DNA of 8,220 bases from Actinomycetes bacterium (GCA_030146615.1 JASLBL010000433.1:1-8220); one strand, 5' to 3'. Counted from the first letter of the stretch, positions 1 through 6,695 are shown. Notes: generated from the letters alone by a model not told the origin. A program made the numbers and translations.

Positions 1-265
1 GCCGACGGGGCTCGGTGGCCACCAGCGCCAGCGCTCGGCCGGTGGCACGCAGGCTGGCCCGCGCGGCCGCCGGCGCCGTCGGCCGGTCGGCCCGCCTCCG
101 CGGACGGGCGGGCTCCTGGGAGCTGACCGGCTGCTGGGACCGGGCCGACTCCCGCGACCCGACCGGCCCTTCGGAGCCGACCGGCCCCTGGGAGCCGACG
201 GGCTCCTGGGGACGGCCCGGCTCCTGCAGGTCGGTCGGGTCCTGGGGTGGCTGGTTGCTGCTCAT
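1..265 (-). CDS. Unrecognised Pro/Gln-rich protein, N-terminal 88 residues (runs off the window)
   Basis: The ATG (265-263) overlaps the etfA TGA (267-265) by one base in a TGATG arrangement, so translation is probably coupled to etfA. The frame stays open for 88 codons to the window edge. Residues 1-12 are polar, and residues 13-54 form seven imperfect hexapeptide repeats rich in Gln, Glu, Pro, Val, Gly and Ser. A basic stretch follows (RPRRRADR, about 54-61), then an Ala/Arg/Leu-rich segment that could begin a folded domain or helix. I see no signal peptide or membrane segment in this part. I do not recognise the family. In some actinobacteria a phospholipid acyltransferase or cysteine desulfurase gene lies near etfBA, but nothing visible here supports either. 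The start and coupling are well supported; the function is unknown. Confidence 0.6.
   Translation of the reverse strand, partial: MSSNQPPQDPTDLQEPGRPQEPVGSQGPVGSEGPVGSRESARSQQPVSSQEPARPRRRADRPTAPAAARASLRATGRALALVATEPRR
104..229 (-). repeat. Seven tandem 18-bp units encoding a hexapeptide repeat
   Basis: Read on the minus strand in the frame of the partial gene, codons 13-54 divide into seven six-residue units: LQEPGR, PQEPVG, SQGPVG, SEGPVG, SRESAR, SQQPVS and SQEPAR. Pro is kept at position 4 in six of the seven units, and positions 2-3 are mostly polar or acidic. The 18-bp period is also visible in the DNA as recurring copies of CTCCTGGGAGC-like and GACCGGCCC-like words. The segment is probably a disordered linker or tail that grew by slippage. 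Confidence 0.65.
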
Positions 266-1206
266 CAGCCCTTCCGCTTGGCGACCTCGTCGGTCAGCCT
301 CGGCACGACCTTGAACAGGTCGCCGACGACACCGAAGTCGGAGATGGCGAAGATGGGGGCGTCGGCGTCCTTGTTGACGGCGACGATGGTCTTGGAGGTC
401 TGCATGCCGGCCCGGTGCTGGATCGCCCCGGAGATGCCGACGGCGACGTACAGCTGCGGCGAGACCGTCTTGCCGGTCTGCCCGACCTGGTGCTGGTGAG
501 GGTACCAGCCGGCGTCGACCGCGGCCCGGCTGGCCCCGACGGCCGCCCCGAGGGTGTCGGCCAGCGCCTCGACCAGGGCGAAGTTGGACGGGTCCTGGAG
601 GCCTCGGCCGCCCGACACGACGATCTCGGCCTCGGCCACGTCAGGCCGGCCGCCCTGCTCCTGGACGACGTGGTCGGTCACGCGGGCGCCGTCCTGGCCC
701 TCGGCGGCCACCTCCAGGTCGACCACCTCGGGCTCGGCCGGGGCCTCCTGGACGGGGAAGGAGTTGGGCTTGACGGCCAGCACCGGGGTGCCGGTGCGGA
801 CCCGGGAACGCACGGTGGTGGCCCCGCCGAACACGTTCTGGGTCGCGACCAGGTCGCCGTCGAGGTCGACGATGTCGGCCAGCATCCCCCAGCCCTTGCG
901 GGCGGCCAGCCGGGCTCCGGCGTCCTTGCCCATGGGGGTGGCCGCGACCAGGACCGCGGCCGGCTCGGCCCGGTCGGCGGCGGCCGCGAGCGCCCCGGTG
1001 AGCGGCCCGGCCAGGCGGTTGTCGCCGCCGGCGGCGTAGACGGCGGTGGCGCCGTGGCGGGCCAGGCCCTCCCGGGCGCCGTCCAGCCCCTCGCCGACGA
1101 ACAGGGCCACCGGCTCGCCGAGGTCGCGCGCCTTGGTCAGCATCTCGTAGGTCACCTTCTTGGTGGCGCCTTCCTCATGCTCGACCAGAACGAGAACTCG
1201 CGGCAT
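265..1206 (-). CDS. etfA: Electron transfer flavoprotein alpha subunit
   Basis: This 313-residue protein is the FAD-carrying subunit of the cytoplasmic ETF heterodimer. ETF accepts electrons from acyl-CoA dehydrogenases and passes them to a membrane ETF:quinone oxidoreductase (an EtfD-type enzyme in many actinobacteria). The N-terminal alpha/beta domain begins PRVLVLVEH. The C-terminal FAD-binding domain shows SGGRG (198-202), ASRAAVDAGW (225-234), the QVGQTGKTVSP segment (240-250) followed by the VGISGAIQH motif (256-264), and NKDADAPIF (278-286), all hallmarks of EtfA. Length is typical. The ATG at 1206-1204 has a GGGGAG Shine-Dalgarno nine bases upstream. It lies 19 bp after the etfB stop, so the two form an operon in the usual etfB-etfA order. 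The frame is open further upstream, but that extension overlaps etfB and has no family similarity. Confidence 0.97.
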   Translation of the reverse strand: MPRVLVLVEHEEGATKKVTYEMLTKARDLGEPVALFVGEGLDGAREGLARHGATAVYAAGGDNRLAGPLTGALAAAADRAEPAAVLVAATPMGKDAGARLAARKGWGMLADIVDLDGDLVATQNVFGGATTVRSRVRTGTPVLAVKPNSFPVQEAPAEPEVVDLEVAAEGQDGARVTDHVVQEQGGRPDVAEAEIVVSGGRGLQDPSNFALVEALADTLGAAVGASRAAVDAGWYPHQHQVGQTGKTVSPQLYVAVGISGAIQHRAGMQTSKTIVAVNKDADAPIFAISDFGVVGDLFKVVPRLTDEVAKRKG

Positions 1207-1225
1207 CGCGTTACGCTCCCCGATC

Positions 1226-2011
1226 TCAGATGAACTTGTGGCTGGCCAGGAACTCGGCCAGCTCGACCGCGGCGCTGCCGTCCCCCGGGTCCTTGACCTG
1301 CTGGCCCGCCTGCCGCGGGGGCCGGGGGGCGAAGTCGACGACCTCGGTGGTGGCGCCGGCCGTGCCGACCTCACCCGGGTCGATACCCAGGTCGGCCAGG
1401 GTGTAGTCGGTCACCGGCTTGGACTTGGCCGCCATGATGCCCTTGAACGACGGGTAGCGGGGCTCGTTGATGCCCTTGACCACGCTGACCACGGCCGGGC
1501 CGTCGGCCTCGACCACGTCGTAGCCGTTCTCGGTCTCGCGGTGGACGCGGACGGTCGCGCCGTCCACCTCAAGCTGCTTGGCCCCGGTCAGCCCGGGCCA
1601 GCCCAGGTACTCGGCCAGGGCGCTGGGCACCAGGGAGGTGCGGGCGTCGGTCGACTCCGAGCCGCAGAGGACGATGTCCGGCTCGACCTGACGGATGGCC
1701 GCCTGGAGGACCCTGGCCGTGTTGAAGGCACAGGACCCGTGGAGGGCGTCGTCGTGGACGTGGAGGGCCGCGTCCGGGCCCATGGACAGCGCCTTGCGCA
1801 CCGTGGCCAGGGCCGAGGTGGGGCCCATGCACAGGACCACGACCTCGCCGCCGTGCCGCTCCTTGAGCCGCAGAGCCTCCTCGACCGCGTACTCGTCGAC
1901 CGGGTTCAGGATCGTCTCGACCGACTCGCGGTCGAGTGTCTTGTCCGCCGGGTCGAGCCGCTTCTCGGCGGCCGTGTCGGGCACGCGCTTGACGGTGACC
2001 AGGATCTTCAA
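1226..2011 (-). CDS. etfB: Electron transfer flavoprotein beta subunit
   Basis: This 261-residue protein is the AMP-binding partner of EtfA in the ETF heterodimer, which collects electrons from fatty-acid and branched-chain amino-acid oxidation. It begins KILVTVKRVPDT, the standard EtfB start, with LNPVDEYAVEEALRLKE (35-51), CMGP (61-64), the CGSESTD region (116-122) and the family signature NEPRYPSFKGIMAAKSKP (182-199). Length matches actinobacterial FixA/EtfB. The best start is TTG at 2011-2009: it gives exactly the family N-terminus and has GGAGG (2021-2017) five bases upstream. The frame stays open upstream to 2437, but that part lies antisense to galT and looks nothing like EtfB. It is the first gene of the etfB-etfA operon and is divergent from galT. 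I see no feature marking it as a bifurcating ETF, but sequence reading alone cannot settle that. Confidence 0.96.
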   Translation of the reverse strand: MKILVTVKRVPDTAAEKRLDPADKTLDRESVETILNPVDEYAVEEALRLKERHGGEVVVLCMGPTSALATVRKALSMGPDAALHVHDDALHGSCAFNTARVLQAAIRQVEPDIVLCGSESTDARTSLVPSALAEYLGWPGLTGAKQLEVDGATVRVHRETENGYDVVEADGPAVVSVVKGINEPRYPSFKGIMAAKSKPVTDYTLADLGIDPGEVGTAGATTEVVDFAPRPPRQAGQQVKDPGDGSAAVELAEFLASHKFI

Positions 2012-2016
2012 CGCTG

Positions 2017-2021
2017 CCTCC
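2017..2021 (-). promoter_or_regulatory. Shine-Dalgarno fixing the TTG start of etfB
   Basis: GGAGG on the minus strand lies five bases (CAGCG) before TTG. There is no ATG or GTG near the EtfB N-terminus, so this site decides the start. The same CTGGAGG-N5-TTG layout recurs at the kinase gene. Confidence 0.7.
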
Positions 2022-2124
2022 AGGGAATGGCCGGTCCCGGACGGTGCCCGGGCCGCCGACCATGATGCCGCAACGGGCCGACCCTTTGCGCGGGCTGTCC
2101 ACACCCCCCACGCTCCGGATGCTC

Positions 2125-2130
2125 TAGGCT
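2125..2130 (+). promoter_or_regulatory. Candidate -10 element for leaderless galT mRNA
   Basis: TAGGCT fits the actinobacterial TANNNT -10 pattern. It ends eight bases before the galT ATG at 2139, which would place the transcription start at or next to the start codon. The region before the ATG has no Shine-Dalgarno sequence, as expected for a leaderless message. No clear -35 is visible at the right spacing, so this is suggestive only. Confidence 0.4.
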
Positions 2131-2138
2131 GCGGGCCC

Positions 2139-3191
2139 ATGACCCGCATCATGCCACCGCCGGCGCTGCCCAACGCCCCTGGTGAGCTGCGCCAGGACCC
2201 GCTCGGGGGCGGCTGGGTGGCGATCACGGTGGGTCGGGCGGCCCGCCCGGAGGCGTTCCTGGGCGACGTCGGCACGCCGCGGGGCCCGCTCGGCTGCCCG
2301 TTCTGCCCGGGAAACGAGCACATGACCCCGCCCGAGGTCTGGGCCGACCGCGACCCGGGGACCAAGCCCGACCACCCCGGCTGGCACGTCCGGGTCGTTC
2401 CCAACAAGTTCCCGGCGTTCGCCGGCCCCCTGACCACGGCCGAGCGGAACGGCGGGCCCGGGGGGCTCGTGGCCGGCTCGACGGTGAGTCGGGGCCTCTA
2501 CCGGTCGGCGCCGACGGCCGGGGTGCACGAGGTGGTCATCCACAACCCCGACCACCGGGCCACCCTGGCCGACCTGGAGGTGCCGGAGGTGACGCGGGCG
2601 ATGGCCGCCTGGCGGGAGCGGCTGGCCGCCCACCGCGACCAGGCGTTCGGGGCGGTGCTGGTCATCGTCAACCAGGGCCGGACCGCCGGGGCCTCCCTCG
2701 AGCACCCGCACAGCCAGGTGTTCGCCACCGCCGGCCGGCCCGACCGCGTCCAGGCCGAGCTGGACCGGCTGGCCGGCGAGACCTGCGCCGCCTGCGCGAC
2801 GGTCGCCGCCGAACGCGACGGCCCCCGGATGGTCGGCAGCACCGGCGACCTGCTCACGATCTGCCCGTGGGCGTCGGCGTCGCCGTTCGAGGCCCTGCTC
2901 CTGCCGGCGACCCACCGGGCCCGGTTCGAGGACGGCGACGCCGAGGTCGACCTCGCCATGGCCACCGCCCTGCGCGACCTCCTGCGGCGCTTCCGCGGGG
3001 TCGCCGGCGACCACGCCCCCTACAACCTGGTCCTGCACTCGGCCCCGCCGGGGGTGGACGACTTCCACTGGCACCTGCACCTGCTCCCCCGCCTCACCAC
3101 CTACGGCGGGTTCGAGCTCGGCACCGGGGTGATCATCAACGTCGTCGACCCCGACCGGGCCGCCGAGGCGCTGCGGGCTAGCGGTTCCTGA
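2139..3191 (+). CDS. galT: Galactose-1-phosphate uridylyltransferase (GalT family)
   Basis: This 350-residue protein belongs to the GalT branch of the HIT superfamily, which exchanges UMP between UDP-glucose and galactose-1-phosphate in the Leloir pathway. Visible landmarks are the N-terminal RQDPLGGGWVAI segment, a zinc-type CPFC pair (Cys53, Cys56), VRVVPNKFPAF, GVHEVVIHNPDH, and the catalytic GASLEHPHSQ motif with His189-Pro-His191 and Gln193. A second CxxC pair (Cys216, Cys219) and FHWHLHLLPR near the C-terminus follow. HPH with a Gln two residues on is the GalT nucleotidylation signature. The ATG at 2139 has no Shine-Dalgarno but sits eight bases after a TAGGCT -10; ATG at 2151 is a weaker alternative. 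The 3' end overlaps the convergent crotonase gene by 14 bp. A related ADP-glucose phosphorylase or broader sugar-1-phosphate nucleotidylyltransferase activity cannot be excluded, and no galK or galE lies nearby. Confidence 0.9.
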   Translation: MTRIMPPPALPNAPGELRQDPLGGGWVAITVGRAARPEAFLGDVGTPRGPLGCPFCPGNEHMTPPEVWADRDPGTKPDHPGWHVRVVPNKFPAFAGPLTTAERNGGPGGLVAGSTVSRGLYRSAPTAGVHEVVIHNPDHRATLADLEVPEVTRAMAAWRERLAAHRDQAFGAVLVIVNQGRTAGASLEHPHSQVFATAGRPDRVQAELDRLAGETCAACATVAAERDGPRMVGSTGDLLTICPWASASPFEALLLPATHRARFEDGDAEVDLAMATALRDLLRRFRGVAGDHAPYNLVLHSAPPGVDDFHWHLHLLPRLTTYGGFELGTGVIINVVDPDRAAEALRASGS

Positions 3192-3963
3192 AGGTCGCCT
3201 TGCCGGGGCCGTTGGCCACGAACGAGGCCATGCCCTCGGCGGCGTCCTCGGTCGCGAACAGGGAGTAGAAGGCCTGGCGCTCGAGCAGGAGCCCGGCGTC
3301 GATGCCGGCCTCGAGCCCGGCGTCGATGACCTGCTTGGCCGCCCGCAGGGCCAGGCCGGGGCCCTTGGCGTAGCCGGCGGCGGCCTCACAGGCCCGCTCG
3401 TAGACCTCGCCGGCCGGGTAGACCTCGTCGACCAGGCCGATCGCCTTGCACTCGGCGGCGCCGTAGAAGCGGCCGGAGTAGACCATCTCCTTGGCCTTCG
3501 ACCGCCCGACCAGGCGGGGCAGCCGCTGGGTGCCGCCGGCCCCCGGGATGATCCCGAGCAGGATCTCGGGCTGCCCGAACGTGGCGTCCTCGGCCGCGAA
3601 CCGGAAGTCGGCCGTCAGGGCGACCTCGCAGCCGCCCCCGAGGGCGTAGCCGTTGACGGCGGCGATCACCACCTTGGGGATGGCCGCCAGGGCCTCGCAG
3701 GCATGCCCGAGATCGGTCGCCCTGGCCGAGATGTCGGCGAAGCTGCGCCCGTTCATCTCCTTGATGTCGGCCCCGGCCGCGAACACCTTCTCGCCGCCCC
3801 AGAGCACGACCGCCCCGACCCGCTCGTCCTGCCCGGCCTCGGCCGCCGCCTCCCGCAGCTCGACCTGGATCTGGGCGTTGAGGGCGTTGACGGGCGGCCG
3901 GTCGAGCCGGATGGTCCCGACCCGGCTCGCCTCGTCGACCTCCAGACGTACGAACTCACCCAC
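3178..3963 (-). CDS. Enoyl-CoA hydratase (crotonase family)
   Basis: This 261-residue protein is a crotonase-fold enzyme expected to add water across the double bond of trans-2-enoyl-CoA in beta-oxidation. The oxyanion-hole segment FAAGADIKEM is at 61-70. NGYALGGGCE ends in Glu113, and FGQPEILLGIIPGAGGTQR contains Glu133. These match the two catalytic glutamates of classical hydratases (Glu144 and Glu164 in the rat mitochondrial enzyme), so true hydratase activity is likely, not isomerase or hydrolase activity. The hydrophobic/acidic C-terminal helices typical of the trimer are present and the length is normal. The start is GTG (3963-3961), with GGGAGGG seven bases upstream. It is the last gene of a minus-strand run, 38 bp after the kinase stop, and its 3' end overlaps galT by 14 bp. 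Chain-length specificity cannot be read from the sequence. Confidence 0.94.
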   Translation of the reverse strand: MGEFVRLEVDEASRVGTIRLDRPPVNALNAQIQVELREAAAEAGQDERVGAVVLWGGEKVFAAGADIKEMNGRSFADISARATDLGHACEALAAIPKVVIAAVNGYALGGGCEVALTADFRFAAEDATFGQPEILLGIIPGAGGTQRLPRLVGRSKAKEMVYSGRFYGAAECKAIGLVDEVYPAGEVYERACEAAAGYAKGPGLALRAAKQVIDAGLEAGIDAGLLLERQAFYSLFATEDAAEGMASFVANGPGKATFRNR

Positions 3964-3970
3964 CAGTGGT

Positions 3971-3977
3971 CCCTCCC
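3971..3977 (-). promoter_or_regulatory. Shine-Dalgarno fixing the GTG start of the crotonase gene
   Basis: GGGAGGG on the minus strand lies seven bases (ACCACTG) before GTG. The crotonase frame is open for hundreds of codons upstream, so this site and the family N-terminus set the start. Confidence 0.7.
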
Positions 3978-4001
3978 GGCTGTTCGGCAGCGGCCGCGAT
4001 T

Positions 4002-5738
4002 CTAGCGGCGGGCCAGGGCGCCGGTGGCGGCCAGGCGGGTGGCCCGGTCGTGCTGGCGGGCGGTGGTGCGGCGGACGACCCGCAGGGCGAGGACGCCGCA
4101 GACCACGGTGAGCAGGTCGGCCAGGATCTGCATGCCGGCCGAGGGCTGGAAGCGGTCGAGCTGCTCGGGCAGCAGGCCGAGGAGCATCAGGTCGGCGGCG
4201 GCGTGGACGGCCTCGGTGGTGATGCTGCGGACCAGGATCGAGGCCAGGAAGGCAAGCCACCACCAGCCGAGCAGCTCGACGACCGGTCGCTTGCGCCAGG
4301 CGTCGGGCTGGTCGAGGGGGAGGTCGGGGTCGCTGGCCCGCCAGATGTCGTTCAGGACCTGCTTGGGCCGGAACAGGCTGAACACCGGGAGCAGCCAGGA
4401 CCCGACCGCCCACCACGGACGGAAGCGGAGGCGCCGGGCCCCGAGGCCTGGCAGGTTCAGGTACGCGCGCCGGAACCAGGCCAGCCAGAGCCCGGCCGTG
4501 ACCAGGAACCACGCCGCCTGGACGACGCCGACCAGGAGGTAGAGGTCGCCGGAGGAGGCGCCCTCCCCGGCCAGCTCCCTGGCCGCGCTGGTGTCGCCGA
4601 GGTTGGCGGCCGCGCTGGCCAGGGCGAGCAGGATCGACAGCCACAGGGCGACCCGGGCCCGCCGCGCCAGCCGCCGCAGCGGCAGGTAGCCCTCGATCGC
4701 CCCCGCCGGGCCCGACGCGTCCCGGGCGGGCCAGCGGGTCGGCCCCGGGGGGCTGTGGACAACCGGCGGAGCGCGTTCCGCGCCTGGGCTACGCTCCCCC
4801 ACCGGGGGGGCAGGTGCCGACGGGCGGGGTTGCGGGACGCCCGGCGTCGGCGGGTGCTGGGTGGGGGTGGTGGGCCGTGGCGAGGGACGGGTGAGAGCCT
4901 GGCGTGCCGCGGTGATCAGGGATCGGCAGTCGGGGAACCGGTCGGCTGGCATCTTGGCCATGGACTTGGCGACCACCTGGTCGATCGGTGGGGGGAGGTC
5001 GGGGCGGACGGTGGTGACCCGGGGTGGAGGGGCTTCCAGGTGGGCGAGGAGGACGGCTTCGCCCGACCCGCTGGGGAAGGGGGGCTGGCCGGTGAGGCAC
5101 TCGAACAGGACGCAGCCGAGGGCGTAGCCGTCGGAGCGGCCGTCGACTGGGCGGCCGGCGGCCTGTTCGGGGGCGGCGTACCGGGGGGTGCCGAGGAAGG
5201 AGCCGGCGCCGCCGATCGAGCGGTCGTCGCTGTCCGACCTGGCCAGGCCGAAGTCGACCAGGTAGACGTGCTCGGGGTCTCCGTCCAGGACCGGCGGGGC
5301 GAGCAGGATGTTGCCCGGCTTGACGTCGCGGTGGACCAGGCCGCGGGCGTGGGCGGCGTCGAGGGCCCTGGCCACCTGGTCGAGGATGGCCAGGGCCCGG
5401 GTGGGGTCGAGCCGGCCCTCGGCCTCAAGGACCTGGCGCAGGTCGGAGGCGTGGACGTAGCGCATGGCCAGGTACAGCTGGCCGCGGTCCTCGCCGGCGC
5501 GGTAGATGGGGACGATGTTGGGGTGGTCGATGGCGGCCGCGACCCGCATCTCGCGCAGGAACCTGGCCCGGAAGTCCGGGTCGCCGGCCAGGGCCGGCGG
5601 CAGCAGCTTGAGCGCCACCGGGCGGCCGCCGAGCCCGGTCTCCTCGGCCCGGTAGACCACACCCATGCCGCCGCTCCCGGCCTGCTCCACGATCCGGTAG
5701 CCGGCCACCTCGGTGCCGGCGGCGGGGTCGGGGCTCAA
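4002..5738 (-). CDS. Membrane Ser/Thr protein kinase with C-terminal DUF4328-like domain
   Basis: This 578-residue protein combines a complete bacterial Hanks-type kinase with an unusual membrane region. Kinase domain, about 14-282: glycine loop GSGGMG (21-26), ATP lysine Lys44 in VALKLL, helix-C Glu63, catalytic loop HRDVKPGN with Asp138, DFG at 162-164, activation segment GTPRYAAPE (183-191), and Asp203 in RSDGYALG. All catalytic residues are present, so it should be active. A Pro-rich, probably disordered linker spans about 284-348. Hydrophobic segments follow near 362-380, 398-421, 441-457, 486-505 and 536-556. Between them lies WFRRAYLNLPGLGARR, then PWWAVGSWLLPVFSLFRPKQVLNDIWRASDP, which resembles DUF4328. 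No PASTA or other extracellular sensor is seen. The start is TTG at 5738 with GGAGG five bases upstream; GTG at 5753 lacks one. It lies 39 bp after the SDR gene and 38 bp before the crotonase gene. Confidence 0.93.
   Translation of the reverse strand: MSPDPAAGTEVAGYRIVEQAGSGGMGVVYRAEETGLGGRPVALKLLPPALAGDPDFRARFLREMRVAAAIDHPNIVPIYRAGEDRGQLYLAMRYVHASDLRQVLEAEGRLDPTRALAILDQVARALDAAHARGLVHRDVKPGNILLAPPVLDGDPEHVYLVDFGLARSDSDDRSIGGAGSFLGTPRYAAPEQAAGRPVDGRSDGYALGCVLFECLTGQPPFPSGSGEAVLLAHLEAPPPRVTTVRPDLPPPIDQVVAKSMAKMPADRFPDCRSLITAARQALTRPSPRPTTPTQHPPTPGVPQPRPSAPAPPVGERSPGAERAPPVVHSPPGPTRWPARDASGPAGAIEGYLPLRRLARRARVALWLSILLALASAAANLGDTSAARELAGEGASSGDLYLLVGVVQAAWFLVTAGLWLAWFRRAYLNLPGLGARRLRFRPWWAVGSWLLPVFSLFRPKQVLNDIWRASDPDLPLDQPDAWRKRPVVELLGWWWLAFLASILVRSITTEAVHAAADLMLLGLLPEQLDRFQPSAGMQILADLLTVVCGVLALRVVRRTTARQHDRATRLAATGALARR
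4076..4661 (-). other. DUF4328-like polytopic membrane domain of the kinase
   Basis: Residues about 360-555 of the kinase contain four or five hydrophobic stretches. They surround a conserved-looking core (residues 421-471) with W-x-x-R-A-Y-x-N-L-P-G-L-G, a Trp-rich segment ending in P-V-F-S-L-F-R-P, and I-W-R-A-S-D. I recognise this pattern from DUF4328 proteins, which are usually separate actinobacterial membrane proteins of unknown function. The assignment is from memory of the pattern, not from a profile search. Confidence 0.7.
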
Positions 5739-5743
5739 CGACA

Positions 5744-5748
5744 CCTCC
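5744..5748 (-). promoter_or_regulatory. Shine-Dalgarno fixing the TTG start of the kinase
   Basis: GGAGG on the minus strand lies five bases (TGTCG) before TTG at 5738-5736. GTG at 5744 would sit directly against this site with no spacer, and GTG at 5753 has no purine-rich box at a normal distance, so TTG is preferred. The choice changes only five N-terminal residues. Confidence 0.55.
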
Positions 5749-5777
5749 AGCACGACGAGACCACGCCAGCATCCCGC

Positions 5778-6647
5778 CTACCCGTCAAGGCGTCCCGGCA
5801 ACCCGCGGCCGCCACCCGCCCCAGCCAGGGCCTCGGCCAGCGGGGTCGGGACCAGCCCGGGCGGAGCGGGCAGGGCCGGGTCGGCCACCGAGTCGGCGGC
5901 CAGCACCCTGGCCTGCACCTCGGTCAATCCGCCCAACGGAGCGGGGTCGGCCCCGAGGTGGTGTTTGGCGACCCGGTCGCCGTGGACCACGTCGACCAGG
6001 TCGTCGAACGTGACCTCCTCGGGACCGGACAGGGCCCAGGTCGTGGGCGGCAGCTCGGGGGCGTCGTCGGCGGTGGCGATGGCGTCGGCCACGTCGTCGA
6101 CCCAGACGGGGGCGACCCGCTGGCGGCCGGTGCCGGGCACCGGGACCGGGTCGCCAGCGGTGAGCAGGGCGAGCAGGCGGCTGCCAGGACCCAGCACGTG
6201 GGTGCAGCGCAGGATGGCGTGCTCCAGGCCGGAGGCGGCGACCAGGCGCTCGACCTCGGCCTTGGCGGCGAGGTGAGGGTTGTCGCGGGCGGCTGGGGCG
6301 GCGACGGCGGCCGGGGAGCAGACGACCACGCGTCGGACCCCGGCGGACACGGCGGCGGTCAGGAACACCTGGGCCGGCTCGACCACGGCGGCGTACGGGT
6401 CCTCCCCCGGGCGGGACCACAGGCTGCCGGTCAGCGAGCAGGCGGTGAACACCCCGTCCATGGCCGCGGCCAGGCCGTCGGGGTCGGTGGCGTCGAGGAG
6501 GGCGACCTTGGCTCCGAGGCGGCGCAGGTCCCCGATCTGAGCGGGCCCGCGGACCACGGCCCGGACGTGCTCGACGCCCTGGCGCAGGAGCGCGGCCACC
6601 GCGGCCCGGCCGACCAGTCCGGCCGCGCCCGTCACCAGAATCGCCAC
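5778..6647 (-). CDS. NAD(P)-binding atypical SDR / NmrA-like protein
   Basis: This 289-residue protein has an N-terminal Rossmann fold beginning AILVTGAAGLVGRAA, with the atypical-SDR dinucleotide motif TGAAGLVG (6-13). VRRVVVCSPAAV (105-115) is the strand usually preceding the active-site region. HLAAKAEVERLVAASGL (125-141) follows, then AILRCTHVLGPGS, and PVWVDDVADAIA (180-191), typical of NmrA/NAD(P)H-binding epimerase-like proteins. The usual YxxxK catalytic pair is not intact: Lys129 is present, but His125 stands where Tyr is expected. It may therefore be a redox sensor or use a different chemistry. Substrate is unknown. The GTG start has AGGGAGG six bases upstream. It is the first gene of the SDR-kinase-crotonase run and is divergent from the glycogen-binding protein gene. 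Length is usual for the family. Confidence 0.88.
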   Translation of the reverse strand: MAILVTGAAGLVGRAAVAALLRQGVEHVRAVVRGPAQIGDLRRLGAKVALLDATDPDGLAAAMDGVFTACSLTGSLWSRPGEDPYAAVVEPAQVFLTAAVSAGVRRVVVCSPAAVAAPAARDNPHLAAKAEVERLVAASGLEHAILRCTHVLGPGSRLLALLTAGDPVPVPGTGRQRVAPVWVDDVADAIATADDAPELPPTTWALSGPEEVTFDDLVDVVHGDRVAKHHLGADPAPLGGLTEVQARVLAADSVADPALPAPPGLVPTPLAEALAGAGGGRGLPGRLDG

Positions 6648-6695
6648 TCAAGACCTCCCTCGGCCGGCACGACATGGTCTACAGTGGGCGACGAC

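Larger units (their letters stand above)
2012..2138. other. Divergent intergenic region between etfB and galT
   Basis: These 127 bp must hold the promoters for both the etfBA operon (minus) and galT (plus). On the galT side a TAGGCT -10-like hexamer is visible at 2125-2130. On the etfB side I see no convincing -10/-35 pair. A short CCCGG-N7-CCGGG inverted repeat (about 2035-2051) lies in what would be the etfB leader; its five-pair stem is weak evidence in DNA this GC-rich. No small ORF with a credible ribosome binding site is evident. Confidence 0.6.

Noticed and set aside
247..2065. Long plus-strand open frames opposite etfA and etfB.
   Set aside because: Both lie antisense to clearly recognised genes, have low-complexity translations and show no credible ribosome binding site or family motif.
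2124..3389. Long minus-strand open frame opposite galT.
   Set aside because: Antisense shadow of galT; Pro/Gly/Arg/Val-rich with no recognisable domain.
4786..4796. TACGCT resembling a -10 promoter on the plus strand.
   Set aside because: It lies inside the kinase coding region, in the Pro-rich linker, with no plus-strand gene downstream to serve.
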